The notes under the pieces were generated by a model. The model had not been told where the DNA came from. It worked only from the letters and a program-made list of their open reading frames with translations, and ran no database searches. The translations under genes and the position numbers were made by a program. From Patellaria atrata CBS 101060 (Eukaryota; Ascomycota; Dothideomycetes; Patellariales; Patellariaceae), in contig MU006090.1 in NCBI GenBank assembly GCA_010093705.1, positions 376,056-440,055 of the forward strand: DNA of 64,000 bases, written 5' to 3'. Below are positions 37,070-50,000 of this stretch, piece by piece (positions within the stretch are counted from its first letter, which is position 1; every line of letters begins with the position of its first letter).

Positions 37070-37714
37070 GAGTTGTTTTGTATTTTGAAGAGCATTGCTT
37101 GGTGTTTGGACTGGATGGGGGGGGGTTTTATATCGTATCTACTTCTGCGCTGGGGAATAGTCATGGTAGTATGGGTGTAGATATAGAACTACCTTGGCGA
37201 TTATGGTATAATATGGTTTCACTTGTATACATTTTTATCTTATCATATCTGTACCTGTATCTCCTCCATCGCGCTCGAGGCTTACGGATCCGGGTAGCGG
37301 TAGGAATACAAACTCTCAAGCAGAGTGATGAAGCTTCTCCTCTCCCGACCGTACCTTCCCTTAGAAACAATTCCCAGTCTATCCCGTCCGTGATACGGTA
37401 TCAACCTACCCAACCCTAAAGAACAAAACTAAGGTACTCGTACACCCATCGATTTGGACAATGTGTGATTTGAGTTGTAACCCAAAGTCCGCCATGCCAT
37501 CTACGATGAACGAAGGAGATGAGCCGATTGTACATGTAAATCCCTGGTCCAACTTCAACTTCAGATCTACAGATTAACAAACGCGGATTCATATCGATCG
37601 TGCGTGGAATCTAAACCCTATATATCGAACCATATGATCTACAAAAGATCTCTCAATGCTAACGCGCCTTAAACCCCGCAACCTAACCTAGACGCCCTTC
37701 CCTCGAACCAAACC
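37070..37714. other. intergenic between convergent genes
   Basis: This contains the 3' ends of the disordered-protein gene and the MFS gene. No further gene is seen. Confidence 0.45.
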
Positions 37715-39373
37715 CTACGCCCCGCTCTCCCGGCCATGCTCATACTCCCACCGTCCCCTCCTCCTCCCGACTTTGAACCTCCATAACCCAATCACCAATG
37801 GCGCGGGCACAACCGCGATACAAACAACCGCTTGAAACACAAGCGCGCGCTTCATGCTGCCCTCAGGCTCACCCTCAGCACCCTTAAGCGCGTTCATGAT
37901 AACGATAAACAGTCCACCGAAGAGCTGGCCGCCGGTCCAGCAGATCGTACTCCCAACCTCCGGCGACGCAGGCCACGTCGCTTCGACCAAATATTCCAAC
38001 GCCACCGGCATTAAGGAGAAACTCGCAGCCCCGAGGATCGCGGCGATGGTGAAAGGGGTGGCGAGGGAGCGGGTGGCGGGGGCCCAGATGAACGCGAGGT
38101 ACGAGGCCGCGATGATGGGGACGAGGAGTTTGATAGCGAGGAGGTAGGCCTTGGTGCGGTCGAGGATCGGGGAGGATATGGCGGCGGCGACGAGGCCGAC
38201 GGCGATGAGGAGGGCGCCTGTTATACCCGCGTCGGACTCGGTGTAGGCGTAGGGGTAGAGGATCTGGTTGAGCAGGGAGGAGAAGGCGTTGAAGGAGGCG
38301 ACGTAGGTTGCGAAGGGGAGGAGGATAAAGTAGAAGGTTGGCGTGTGCAGGAGGATGCGGAGGGATTGGGTGATGGGGGTTTTGGGGAGGGAGGAGGAGG
38401 ATGAGGAGGGTGTGGGGGGGTGTGGGGAGAGGAAGAAGGAGGGGAGACAGGCCACGGTGGAGATTAGGGAGACCCAGAGGACGAGGTTAGGGATGTCGGA
38501 GGGTTCAGTGGCCCACATTGGTCCTATCAGTTGGGCGAGCTGGTGTCATGTTAGTCTTGGAGGAGAGTTTGGGCGTTGGAGAGACGAACCGCTCCGCCGA
38601 ATGGGTTTGCGAGTGAGGCTACGGCTGTTGCTGATATCCTCCCTTTTTCTGAAAACCACAAATCGCTGAAGCGTGTGGGTGCGGCGAGGACGAAGGGTTG
38701 TGCTAGGCCTGTCAATATCTGGCCGAACATTACCACTTTGAACTTCCTGCTCATCGGTGATCTGGCGCCTATGTACCGCACCCAATTTCCGGTGAACAGG
38801 AGGACGCTTGAGGCTACGATCGCGGGTTTGGGGCCGAGATGAAGGAATTTTATTACAAGGGGACTGACGGTGACGAAGGCGAACATGAAAGCGGTACTGA
38901 GCCAATTGACCGCCGTTTCTGATACTTCGAAGTACTCGGAAGTGGTTTTTGATACGGCTGAGAAGGTGAGCCACTGCGTTCAAGAGTCAGTATCTCCTAG
39001 TTATTTCCGTGACGTTGGAGAGCCTCACATCCCAGCTCACGACTATATTCAAAAGCACCAACTGCAGCAGTCCAAACCAACGCTGTTTATACACTCGATA
39101 AGGCGCCGTGACTATACCATCTTGCCTCCTCTCCTCTCCACCCGGACTTGCGACATCTTCCACGTATTCGGGTTGCGCCGACGAGCTCGACTCTCCATTC
39201 GTGAGCGGTGCTCCAATAACGCGGGTGGAGTCCTTCGTATCGGCGTAGCTGTCACGCGACTGCAACCGCTGCAAACTGTGGTCTTTGGGGTTCATGGACG
39301 GCGATGGGGGAGGGGAATCTTGAGGTTGGAGCAAGAGTCTCTCCCGCTCCTCTGCAGGGTGGGGAGAATGCAT
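37715..39373 (-). CDS. MFS transporter, FLVCR-like
   Basis: Three exons (39373-39029, 38973-38590, 38539-37715) give 517 residues. About 100 hydrophilic residues come first, with ERERLLLQ resembling a di-leucine sorting signal. They are followed by about 12 membrane segments, beginning at RWFGLLQLVLLNIVVSWDWL. Recognisable stretches are LLFTGNWVRYIGAR, GQILTGLAQPFVLAAP, FSDLWFSEKGRISATAVASL and NPFGGALAQLIGP, which place it in the FLVCR/DIRC2-like branch of the major facilitator superfamily. Animal members carry heme or choline; the fungal substrate is unproven. The C-terminal half contains GGQLFGGLFIVIMNALKG. Intron phases fit and the frame is clean. The likely location is vacuole or plasma membrane. 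Confidence 0.88.
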
Positions 39374-40581
39374 CCAGATAAGTTCACATGCGCGAGGTTT
39401 ACAATCTAGGTACGGAGTATAGGACTGAAAGGAGGTTAAATTACTTCATGCTGCATGTTCATTGGGTGAAGATGGCGGGGATCCCTCATTGAGGTGGTAT
39501 GAAGGTTAAAGGGGTTTGATATGGAACATTTTGTATAGTAAGGAGGATTGAATTGTTCACTATCAAAAAAGAAAGAGTAAAGAACAGGAGGATATTCAAT
39601 ACCTATATCAGACTAATAAACTGACAAACGCAATCGTGAATCAGCATTTTGCATCTCTCGAATGTTTATATAGAGATACCGTAGGCCGATGTTGAGTAGA
39701 AGAGTGTTACTTCGAGTATGTCTTTTATGACCTTTTCCTATTTCAAGTCATTGAGTTAGGAGCTGAAGAGTTCAAGATGCTTTTATATAGGTAATTCCTG
39801 TACTTAGTATATCTTTGAATTCGATTCTTACTGCATTCTGTACTATTACTATCTTATGATACTGTACTCTAGTTGATCTCTGATCTCCCCTTTTTCCTCC
39901 CCTCGCTCACTGCGCCCTTCCACAGCCCCCGTTTCCCCAAGGAATTGAGAATTGAATTCTGTCATTCCGAAATAGAACATTGCAACTGTAAACGTATCCT
40001 TACCGTCTTCGAAGGTAGTCTTTTTCTAGAAACACCGCACACCAATCCTGTACCGTAACTGTTCGAATCTGCGCTGTCTGGCTAGCTACCGGGCGGTATT
40101 CATCGTTGCAGTGACGCCTGGGCTTGACATAGGTACATTTTATGAAAGCGCCATAGGCAGAAATTACAAGTAGTCAAGTACAGACTTGTACATCGCCTGC
40201 TCTTGCTTCATACAAAATACCCGCCAAAAGGTACACAAAAGCCAAAAAAGACTCACTTCACACTTGGACGTCCACCTTCCCTACCCCATAAACGCTTTCT
40301 TCCCACCTCCAACATTTCCTACCGACTCTTTGTTTCTCTTATTGATATTTTATCCTCTTACAAAAATTTCCTGGGTTATCGCAGGCTGTCTAAAGCTGCA
40401 GATATCCCTGCCTGAAGACCAACCTTAGAACGTCACGGACACCAACCCCTCCCACCGTGCACGCCCACACTACCATCCCCCCTCCCCCCCCCCCAATCCC
40501 ATATTACATTCCTCCAACCTCTGATTACCTTACCCGACCAGCACATCGCCCAAAGTCAATATCTCTACCATCCGCTTACAG
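39374..40581. promoter_or_regulatory. upstream region of pkaR with probable leader intron
   Basis: About 1.2 kb between the MFS start and the first certain pkaR codons, AT-rich on the left (39500-39870) and C-rich on the right, with a C-run at 40480-40496. TACGGAGTA lies at 39411-39419. A CTTACAG acceptor at 40575-40581 suggests that an intron ends here and that a first exon with the ATG lies inside this region. Confidence 0.45.
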
Positions 40582-41953
40582 CAACGAAATCAACGCCCTC
40601 AATCGCGAAGTCCTCAACCATCAACCTACCGGCGTCCTCCAGTTCTGTGCCAACTTCTTCCTCCGTCGTCTCGAATCTCAGCGGGCCGAACCTCTACTGG
40701 CCGAACAGCATTCCTCAAGCAAGGAAGGTGGCATGGCTGAGAGCAAGTTCCCGGGCAGCAATCCTTTCGGCACGAGCCCTAGCGGCACGCTGACGACGAG
40801 TGGAATGCATCGTTTGGAAGAAGAAGAAGAAGCGGATACCATCGCCTCACCCACCGCTTCTTCCTTCCCACGTAGCAACAACAACATGGATCCCAACGCC
40901 TCTGCTTCATCCGGTGCCTCGCCCTTTGGCAACTTTGGCGGCTTCAATCCCACCGGCAAGGGCTCCTCAACCCTCTCTCCCTCCTCTAATCCAGGCGGTC
41001 TCGATCCCCAGAGTTTCCCAAACAACTACAAGATGAACCGTCGGACATCCGTCTCCGCCGAATCTCTCAACCCAACCTCCTCCCTCCACGAAAACTGGAC
41101 GCCACCCTACCACAACAAAACCCCAGAGCAGCAAGCACGTCTCAAGAAGGCCGTCTCAGGCAACTTCCTCTTCTCCCACCTCGACGACGAGCAATCCGTC
41201 CAAGTCCTCGGCGCCCTACAGGAAAAGCCGATCCCATCTAAGGACATCAGAGTAATCACCCAAGGCGACGCAGGCGACTACTTCTACGTCGTCGAATCCG
41301 GCCACTTTGACATCTACGTCAACGAATCCCGCAACCTCGAATCCGACAAGCTTGAATCCGGCCTCATCGACCTGGGGTCCAAAGTCGGCGCCGTCGGGCC
41401 CGGTGGCTCCTTCGGCGAGCTCGCCCTCATGTACAACGCCCGCCGCGCCGCCACCGTCATCTCCTCCGAACCTAGCACCCTCTGGGCCCTCGATCGCGTC
41501 ACTTTCCGCCGCATCCTCATGGACTCCGCCTTCCAGCGCCGGAGAATGTACGAAGGGTTCCTCGAGACGGTCCCACTCCTCGCTTCCCTGACATCCTATG
41601 AACGCTCGAAAATTGCAGACGCACTCGAGACACGCAAGTTCCCTGCCGGCACCAAAATCATCACTGAAGGCGACGTCGGCGACGCGTTTTACATCCTCGA
41701 GTCCGGCACCGCCGAGGTGTACAAGCGGGGTAAGGATCAGCCGGTTAAAACGTACGGCAAGGGAGACTATTTTGGCGAGTTGGCCCTGTTGAATGATAAA
41801 CCCCGCGCAGCGAGCGTGGTCAGTTCTGAGGAGGTTAAGGTGGCCTGGTTGGGGAAGAATGGATTTCAGAGACTCCTGGGGCCTGTGGAACCTATTCTGA
41901 GGAGAAATGATCCTACCAAGGAGGAGGGTGTTGATCCGCTCGCGCCGAGATAG
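40582..41953 (+). CDS. pkaR: cAMP-dependent protein kinase regulatory subunit
   Basis: Inhibitory subunit of PKA: it holds the catalytic subunit until cAMP binds. NEINALNREVLNHQPTGVLQ begins the dimerisation/docking domain, continuing FCANFFLRRLESQRAE. The pseudosubstrate is RRTSVSAESL. Two cyclic-nucleotide-binding domains follow, both with intact phosphate-binding cassettes: FGELALMYNARRAATV and FGELALLNDKPRAASV. The frame is open back to a stop at 40391 but holds no ATG before the D/D domain. The coordinates given start after a CTTACAG acceptor. A candidate first exon is ATGCTTTTATATAG at 39777-39790 (phase fits, but the intron would be 791 nt). An internal ATG at 40733 would give a shorter protein lacking the docking domain. 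Confidence 0.9.
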
Positions 41954-42617
41954 GGGGTGTGTGGGATAGGGATTATGGTAGGAGTGAACTAGGGGATCAA
42001 GGATGAAGGTGTGAATGGAGCGTAGAGAAGGAAACGAGGCATAGGAGGAGAGGGATCGAAACTGTACCCCTTGACCGATATGAGACATGAGGGTCTGTCT
42101 GGAGGGTCTGTCTGGCGTTGGACTGTGTGTGTGTGTTTTTTTTTTTCTTCTTTCCTTTGGTTTGTTTTTATCTTACTTAGTCCTATAGTGAGCTGAGAGA
42201 GAGGGTATTACCATATTACACTACACTTCACCACACTACACTACCTTGCACCACCGTAAGAGACGATGTGAGTATCTATCATATGATGTCTTGCCCGTTT
42301 TCGTGTCCGTTCGAGGGTCAGTGAAAAGTAGGAGAGTGAGTGCCGGGATCTTTGAGAGATGGATGGGGTTTTGGCGTCAGGTTGGTATATGACAGGTCAT
42401 CAACATCACCGCCGCATTCACATCAAACACATCACATATCACACATCACATCACTCAAACCAGCAACCCAAAACCAAACAAAAAGCGAAAAAGAAGTCTA
42501 TATCTAACTACAGCGGGATACTCGATGCAAGACTCCAAGTTTGAGTTCGAGTTCGAGGTAGGTTCATAGTACAGCAGGGGTTCTTTGTACAAGGTAGGAG
42601 ATGGCGTGGTGTTAGGA
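41954..42617. other. intergenic between convergent pkaR and QCR6
   Basis: This is 3' DNA with a (TG)n/T-tract at about 42125-42148. No gene is seen. Confidence 0.45.
42125..42148. repeat. (TG)n followed by poly-T
   Basis: A simple repeat of about six TG units followed by a T-run lies in the pkaR 3' region. Confidence 0.8.
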
Positions 42618-43420
42618 TTATTTGAGGGCTTTGAAGAGCTTGGGGGCGGCGCATTGGGTTGCGCAGTGTGTGAGGTGGAAGACTGGGTTGTGTTAGTCAG
42701 TGGTTTTTGGTTTGGGATTGATAAGAGGGGAGTGTTGTGGTGAATGGGTAAGAGTAGAAGGAAGATGCATTGATGCCAATTGCAAGTTTGAGAATGGGAA
42801 TTAAGAATGCGAAGGTGATCGGTTTCGATTGTTGAATATTGGGGACGGGACGTACACTCCTCAACGCAATTCTCATCCGCCTTTCCCTCCTCATCGATCT
42901 GCCTCGTCACACGCTCGACGCACTCATCGTAGTGGTGCTTGACTCCGGAGCATTGTTTCGAATTGGCACATTCTACCCTCACATTAGCACGACCATCTCA
43001 GCCCATAAAACCCTTCTAATCATCTCAACTCCCCCAATCACACGAGAAAAACAAGGAGTCAAACCTACCCTCCTCAAACTTCGGCTTCGGATCCTCCGGC
43101 TCCTCTTCTTCCTCTTCCTCTTCCTCCTCCGGCGCCTCTACATCCTCACTCTCGGCCCTCGCTTTAGCCTGCCCGCCCGTCTGTCCGCCAGTCTGTGGCT
43201 TCGTGTCGCTGGTGTCGGTATCGCCGCTGCTCTTCTTGGCGTCCTTCGCGTTGACGTCGGCCTCCTCGTCGCTCTCCTCGTCGGTGCCGGAGGCGGGCGT
43301 GCGCGTGCTCGCGCCCCCGGATACCTGGCCCGACTGCGAGGACGAGGTCGGGGATTCGGCGTGCGTGGTCGAGGGGAGGAGGTCGGTGGTTAGGTCTGAG
43401 AGGAAGCTGAGGAGACCCAT
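42618..43420 (-). CDS. QCR6: ubiquinol-cytochrome c reductase hinge protein (Qcr6)
   Basis: Acidic hinge subunit of mitochondrial respiratory complex III, lying between cytochromes c1 and c. There are three exons (43420-43069, 42972-42856, 42682-42618), giving 177 residues. The N-terminal MGLLSFLSDLTTDLLP is followed by a disordered acidic stretch with an eleven-Glu run (APEEEEEEEEEEEPEDP region). The conserved core is ECANSKQCSGVKHHYDECVE and the last exon is FFHLTHCATQCAAPKLFKAL, holding the CxxxC-type cysteines that form the two hinge disulfides. The small last exon was found by carrying the frame over a 173-nt intron. The length is somewhat above yeast Qcr6 because of the acidic expansion. 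Confidence 0.95.
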
Positions 43421-44129
43421 TTTGAAACGAGAGGGAGAGAGGGCTTCAATGGGTGTTCAATTGGTGGTGGGAGGTTGATGATTGATGGGTTGGAGATGGG
43501 ATTGGAAGCTTTGGAGGTCTTGAGTGCTTTGGCCGGCTTGGCGGGTTTGGTGCTGGGGATTATTTCTTCGGTGCGTGATTGGCTAGGGATTTGTTTTGTC
43601 GAGGACCTTTAAATCAATCGTCTCTACAGTACTAGGTATAGGCAACTTTTCAATAAATTCTCTGCTAACCCAAGTGCAGAAGTTTTGAACTACGGTGTGA
43701 ATCGTCAGACTTGATATCAACATCCCCGGAATGCTGTTCGAGAGTACTAGACACGGTAAGGTATCTTTACTCCGTATCCCAGCTAAATACCTCTTTTGGG
43801 GGCCGTTTCTTGTTTCCTTCTAATAATATTTCATCGAGCTACTCTAGCCCCAGGTGTGGAGGCTGTACCTTGTTGTGATTCCACCGGCCATGGTAGTAGA
43901 TATCTACGATGAGTTCTGCATTTTCTCTCTTTTCAACTTGACCGATACTTCATATTTCCTGACCAATAACCCCCATTTCCTTCTTTAATTTTTTCAAGAA
44001 ATGTTCGCTATTTGGAGATTTGTACTTTACTTCTAGGTGTCCAACAAGCGTACATACCCTGGTGTGTACCGTGGTCATCAAAGAGAAAGAGGTTCGAAAT
44101 AGAAGCAAGAATATGTCCAGAGGGCAATA
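43421..44129. other. intergenic upstream of QCR6 and the HET gene
   Basis: No gene is recognised. TACTCCGTA lies at 43768-43776. It is a divergent promoter region, AT-rich towards 44000. Confidence 0.45.
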
Positions 44130-46563
44130 ATGGAACTTCCTGAGGGGAAACTCCTCCAAAAGATATCCATCCAAGACCGACGTACTTTGAAGCGTTTATT
44201 TGTCAAGGAACCGCCTCGAGCAATTGCAACCTTGCTACCACCGAAGCACGAATTATATAACTTTATTGACATCGACATAGCGGTATGTCCAACGCCCGTA
44301 CAATTATACAGATCCAGAACACTAAAAACTTTCAAAGGAACGTATTGCTATCAGAAAGTCGTCAATATGTCCCAAATGCCAAGCGTTTGCCAGGCTATAT
44401 GCTTTAATCGATCATCATAGAGGGACCCTTGGTCAGTGGGATGTATCTGATCTCCTCCAACAACCTACTGGTATTCAGTCACAGCCTAGGATCATGTTAG
44501 GTAGTTTACAAGATCTTGAACGAGAATCTACATCTTGCTCATCTTGTCGAAAGCTTCGTAATACGTTTACGACACATATTGGTCCGCGTAGTTCCCCGGA
44601 AAAGGCTGATGCACATTTCGTTGAGTTCCGGATAGAAAGTTTCCGTCAACCGTCATTGCTAGTATGTACCACTATGGATCCAACACTGGAGAAGGAGATC
44701 TCAGTGTACGCATTTACTCTAATTGAAGAATCTGTATTTGAGAAAGCTAATAGTCCAAATACCCTAATCTATGGAAAGCTCCTAGACCCAAGTACTGTGG
44801 CAATACAATCTGCGCAAAACTGGATAAACAATTGTGACCGAAATCATAGCGGTCACTGCGGTAAACTCCGCATTCAACCACTTGCAGAGCCCATCCCTAT
44901 AATGACAGTCATTGATCTTGAACATGCGAACCTTGTCGAGGTCTCTGGGAGTGTACGATATGTTGCTCTGAGTTATGTATGGGGCCAACTTCAGGAGAGT
45001 CTAGCTTCGTCAAAGAGTAACTTTGAGATACTCCGCAAACCAGGTGGCTTAAAGTCCGAGGACATATGGCTTGCTCTTCCTAACACCATTAAGGATGCAA
45101 TGCAAATGCTTCTTGCTATGGGCGAGCGATACTTATGGGTTGACCGTCTTTGTATCATCCAGGATGATGCTGAAAATATTGCCTCACAACTGGAATCCAT
45201 GCAATCCATATACGCAAATGCATACTTTACCCTGGTAGCTGCTGACGGCTCTACATCTGATCATGGATTACCTGGTGTGGAGGGTGGATCTACACCTGTC
45301 TCCCGTCAACAAAATATATGGGACTTGTCTCCATTTTGTAAGATACTTTTGGTACAGCGTGATGTTGAATCCGAAGTTACAGGTTCTATCTGGAGCCGAC
45401 GAGCATGGACTTTCCAAGAGGAACTTCTTTCTCGAAGGTTACTCATTTACGTTAACAGGCATTTACGCTGGCACTGTCTAGAGGCCACTTGGAGGGAAGA
45501 CTTGAACGACGTTACAGACGAGACTGAGGGTCCACTTCAGCGAGCAGCCAAGTTACGCGTATCCTCACGGTTTTCTAGATCCGTCTCCGGTTGGAATAAA
45601 CAGCTAGGGGCAAAGCAGCGATCATTCTACCATTGGGCAAGAATAGCATCTGCATATTCTTACCGCCGTTTGTCATTTCAAAAGGACAAACTCAATGCGT
45701 TAGGGGGAATAATGAACATGTTGAGCGACATGTTCGAGACCTCTTTCCATTTCGGGCTACCTGAATGTTATTTCCACGAGACACTTTTGTGGCAGCCTAG
45801 ATCACACGGAACTGGAATGGACTCTGGTTTGATTTCAAGACTAGAAGGTGAACCGGATGGTTTCCATCGAAATACCGTCTTCCCCAGTTGGTCATGGGCT
45901 GGTTGGGCTGGTGATGGTATTGAATGGGCTCATGGGGGTTTAGCTCAGTACAGTCCGCAAGTATACCCTACAACAACTTGGTACAAAATAGGGACTATAA
46001 ATAACGAGAATCCGTCGTTAGCGAGAATACTCCAAAGCAAACGAATGATTATAGAGAAGTTCCACCCAAGAGCACAAGATTGTCAGAGATTCGATGAACC
46101 TTTGGTACCTCCCTACGACAATGTTCCAGTTGATACAAGCTCGAACTTATCCCCAACTCGACATTGGAGCCTCTATTTATTTTGCCAAACCGATCGTATC
46201 TTTCTTACTATTGGAGCAAGACCTGGATATCCACCTTCAGGGCAACCGATCCCACATTTCCTTCAGTGGCATTGGTGCTTCACAGAGAATTACCATAGTT
46301 TGTTGGATAGAGATGGAGCATGGGCTGGCAACATATTGATTCCTAAAAACCCCGCGAACGCTTCTATCGAAGGTACGACTTGTGAACTCATCAATATCTC
46401 TGCTGGGGAGCACTCTACAGGCACGGGCAAACTCCACAAGTGGTATAATGTCCTTTGGATAGCGATGGATGAGGGGGTAGCGTATAGAAGAGCACTTGGA
46501 ATGGTCTGTAAGGATTCATGGGAGAATGAAAAGCCAGAAAAGATCGATATCCTAATAGGTTGA
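44130..46563 (+). CDS. HET-domain (heterokaryon incompatibility) protein
   Basis: Two exons (44130-44282, 44338-46563) give 792 residues. The 55-nt intron (donor GTATGT, acceptor CAAAG) joins FIDIDIA to ERIAIRKSS and so adds an N-terminal region not visible from the long exon alone. That region has CPKC and later CSSC, a possible zinc ribbon. The HET domain shows YVALSYVWG, ALPNTIKDAMQMLLAMGERY, LWVDRLCIIQDD, YANAYFTLVAADG and WSRRAWTFQEELLSRRLL. HET proteins act in non-self recognition at hyphal fusion, and related family members have roles in fungal innate immunity. The C-terminal half (PSWSWAGWAGDGIEWAHGG) is typical. The frame is clean and the gene looks whole. No NLR, STAND or other toxin partner lies beside it. 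Confidence 0.92.
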
Positions 46564-47084
46564 GTTACAGTATACAATTTTTGAAACTATGTATTTCTAT
46601 TTTCCAGGCCCATAATAGCTTTAGAAACGAGCTACTGTACCTTCCCGTAGTAGTACAAAGTTCTGGTTTCGCAGTTCTGTGATTTGGGACTATTTTCAAA
46701 ACATCGTCAACTTCGTAGAACCACAGTACTGTACGAATTCAAGTCAGCGTTTACCGGATGTAGAAGACTCACATGAATTCATATCCACGTATACTTATTT
46801 ACTTAGGTGGCTGATAGACACGAAAGACACCTAAAGGGTCTTCGACCCTTAACCCTATGTAGGTACCTTAGTAAGTTTTGGCCCCCAAACATTCGTGCCT
46901 GAAATTCTGAACCTCGAAGAGGAGAACCTGCTCCAATTCTTAATACTTCATACACTATTATGCTTTCCACAATATCTTCCATCTATGATAAGAGTAATAC
47001 GTTATTAAAAACTTGGATCTCTCAAGTTTTGGGCGATTCAGTGATGCGTTGGTGCCCCTAATTCAACCTGTAAAGCGCGCCTCA
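46564..47084. other. intergenic between HET gene and CCH1-like gene
   Basis: The region is AT-rich, with GTACTGTAC at 46726-46734 and AGGTACCT near 46860. No gene is seen. Confidence 0.45.
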
Positions 47085-50000
47085 ATGGCTCCGCAGAATA
47101 AGCATAGAGATGGAGAGGATATTGATCCCGAAGGTGAGTTCATTAGTACCATCACCATTTAGATTCTTGGTTAACATAGAAAGACTTGTCTAATAAACAG
47201 GAGTCAAGCTCTCCTGAACTTTACGACTTATCTCTCGACGAATTACCGGAAGCAACTCTTAGGATTTATGATACAACAATTCCAACTCGGAAGAGACATC
47301 AGGTTGAAGAGCATTATAATCTTAGTACCACGTTAGATAATAACCTCCTTTTCCCTAGCCCGCACGAAAGTCATGGGTTTGAGAATAATTTAGCGCTCTC
47401 ACTTAGTCTAAATCCGCCATATCTCAGACCCGGAGATCCTGTTACGCATATCAAATCTGTACCGGATGGCCTGAACACGCATTCTTCAAGACTTATAACG
47501 CTCCCAGATGGGATCATACTTACGCCTATAGCTATAGACTCTAGACTTGAAACGCACTCTGATCGTGGTTCATTGTCTTTAGAAACTCATCAAAGGACCT
47601 CAAAAAATGATGGATTACAACTTAGTCAGAAGGACAACGACTATATATCGGCTAATGAAGAAATCCAAGCGCAGACTGACAATCAACGTCCCTTTAGGAG
47701 CGGCAGTATCTTTCATGAAATGTCGTTAAGAGTAACGACATTAAAGGATGAAAATCATAGCGCCGTCCATAAGCTCGTGGAAAATGACCAGGAATCTAAA
47801 AGTCACAAATACGACCCTCTAAAAGGTAGAACATTAGGAGTGTTCTCGTCAAGCAACATAATAAGAAGGAGAGCTTTCGATATATTGACTCATCCACTGA
47901 CAGAGCCGTTTGTGCTCTTACTCTTGATTGCGCAGATGATTATTTCGATAGTCGAAACAAGCCGTAATCTCCGCTCACCAGAAACTCGACCTTCATGGAG
48001 CGGCTCATCCATTGATTATGCATACCTCTCCATCTTCATTTTATACACGTTGGAGATGTTCATCAAGATCATTGCATTAGGGTCATTCTTTACTCCACCA
48101 GAATATCGCCAGGGGCAGAGCAGAAAAAATGCTTTCTACACCATAATTACTCGAGAAAGGTTTCGGTTTTTCGCACCTCAACGTCCACACTTCCCAAAGA
48201 ATATCCACCAGAATAGAACCAGTCATGTTATAGAGACAAGACCGTCAATACTCGAAGGCGTCACAGTCCCGAAACACTACGTTCCTCAGGCAAGGTATCC
48301 ATTTTTCAGATCAGGTTATAATCAGTTGGACTTCATCTCCGTGTCAGCATTTTGGATCGCACTAGCGCTCAGATTACATGGTCAAGAAGTCAAAAGATAT
48401 GTTTCCGTATTTCAGATGCTCAGTTCGCTCCGTCTTCTAAGGCTTCTGTTCCTCACTTCCGGCACAACTGTCAGTAAATACTCCCCCCTTATTTGCATAA
48501 CTAATTCATCTAGCGGCTCATACGCACCATGAGAAAAGCTGCTCCTTTATTAGCGTATACTTCTTTCTTCTTTGCGTTCGCTTGGCTACTATTTGGTCTA
48601 ATAGGAGTGCAAAGCTTTGCGTCAGGTCTAAAACGTTCCTGCATTTGGATAGGCCCAGGCCGAATTTCGGCCAACTACACAAGTGCTCAGCACTGCGGAG
48701 GAAATATTGATAACAGAAACTATAAATCTTCTTGGCTGACTAGCGAAGGTGCTTATAGCACCGATACACCTGATGGTTATCTATGTCAACCGGGGTCCTT
48801 GTGTGTTGAGAAAAGGAACCCTTTCAACGACACGGTCAGCTTTGATAATATCCTTCATTCCCTGGAGCAAGTATACATTATACTATCAACCAACACATTT
48901 TCGGATACCCTTTATGCTCTTACGATGAGTAAATCACTTGCTGCTGTATTTTGTAAGGCAAAATCTATCTTTGGAACTGCTATCTACTAACCGTTTAAGA
49001 TTTTGTCGTAACATTCATCATTCTATCTCTTTGTCTCGCGAATCAGGTATATCTTGAATCACCTCGATCTTCGTTGTTTCAAAGTGAGAGAATTGTGGGC
49101 TAACATTTCCAGTTTACATCGATCATAGTATATTATTACGCTGTCACAAAAGATGAGGACCAGTCTAAAGCTTTTAAAGAGGATGACAAGAAGTCGAATG
49201 CTTCGACTGTACATAATCCAGTGGAGACAATCGACCAGGAAGAGACTGGGGTCACCCGTCGAATTGTAACGTCAATCACCCGTATTTGGTTTAAAAAGCT
49301 TGATCCAGTTTGGATTATTGTAATTCTGTATGGACTATTGGTACAATGCTTCCGGACGGCAAATATGACTTCCACACGTCAATTGTTTTTAGGTTTGTCT
49401 TGGTCGATTAAGCTGATTCCTGCACTGACTAATTTTGCAGATACCTCGGAGAGGGTAGTTACAGCTACACTGTTTATCGAAATTATCCTCCGTTTAGCTA
49501 TGGGGAAAAAGCTCTTCTTCAAGAATGGAAGAGATATAATGGACCTTGTTTTGGCTCTAGCTACTGCGATTATTCAACTCCCTGCTATCCATAATTCCGG
49601 CCAAGTCTATGCGTGGTTGACAATTTTTCAAATCCTTCGAATCTACAGAATAACACTCGTGCTTTCACCCTCGCGCGAATTACTTGTCTGTCCTACATAC
49701 CTCATATACCATTTAAGCTGACAATTTATAGCTTGTAGTGTTTCAAGACATCGCACCGCTGCTACGTTTCTTTCTATTCATCGCGCTAACTACTCTCATC
49801 TTTGCGATATTTGGAGCGCAACTCTTTGGAGGGCACATACCAGAAGATCGTAGCGATGGCCAGTGGATCAATGTACATTTTTCTACACTTTACAACTCTT
49901 TCTTCGGAATCTACCAAATACTTTCTGGTCGTGATTGGACTACAATATTGTATGATATCACAGGATCAGAAAAAAGCCATAATCTTGCCTGGTTTGGAGC

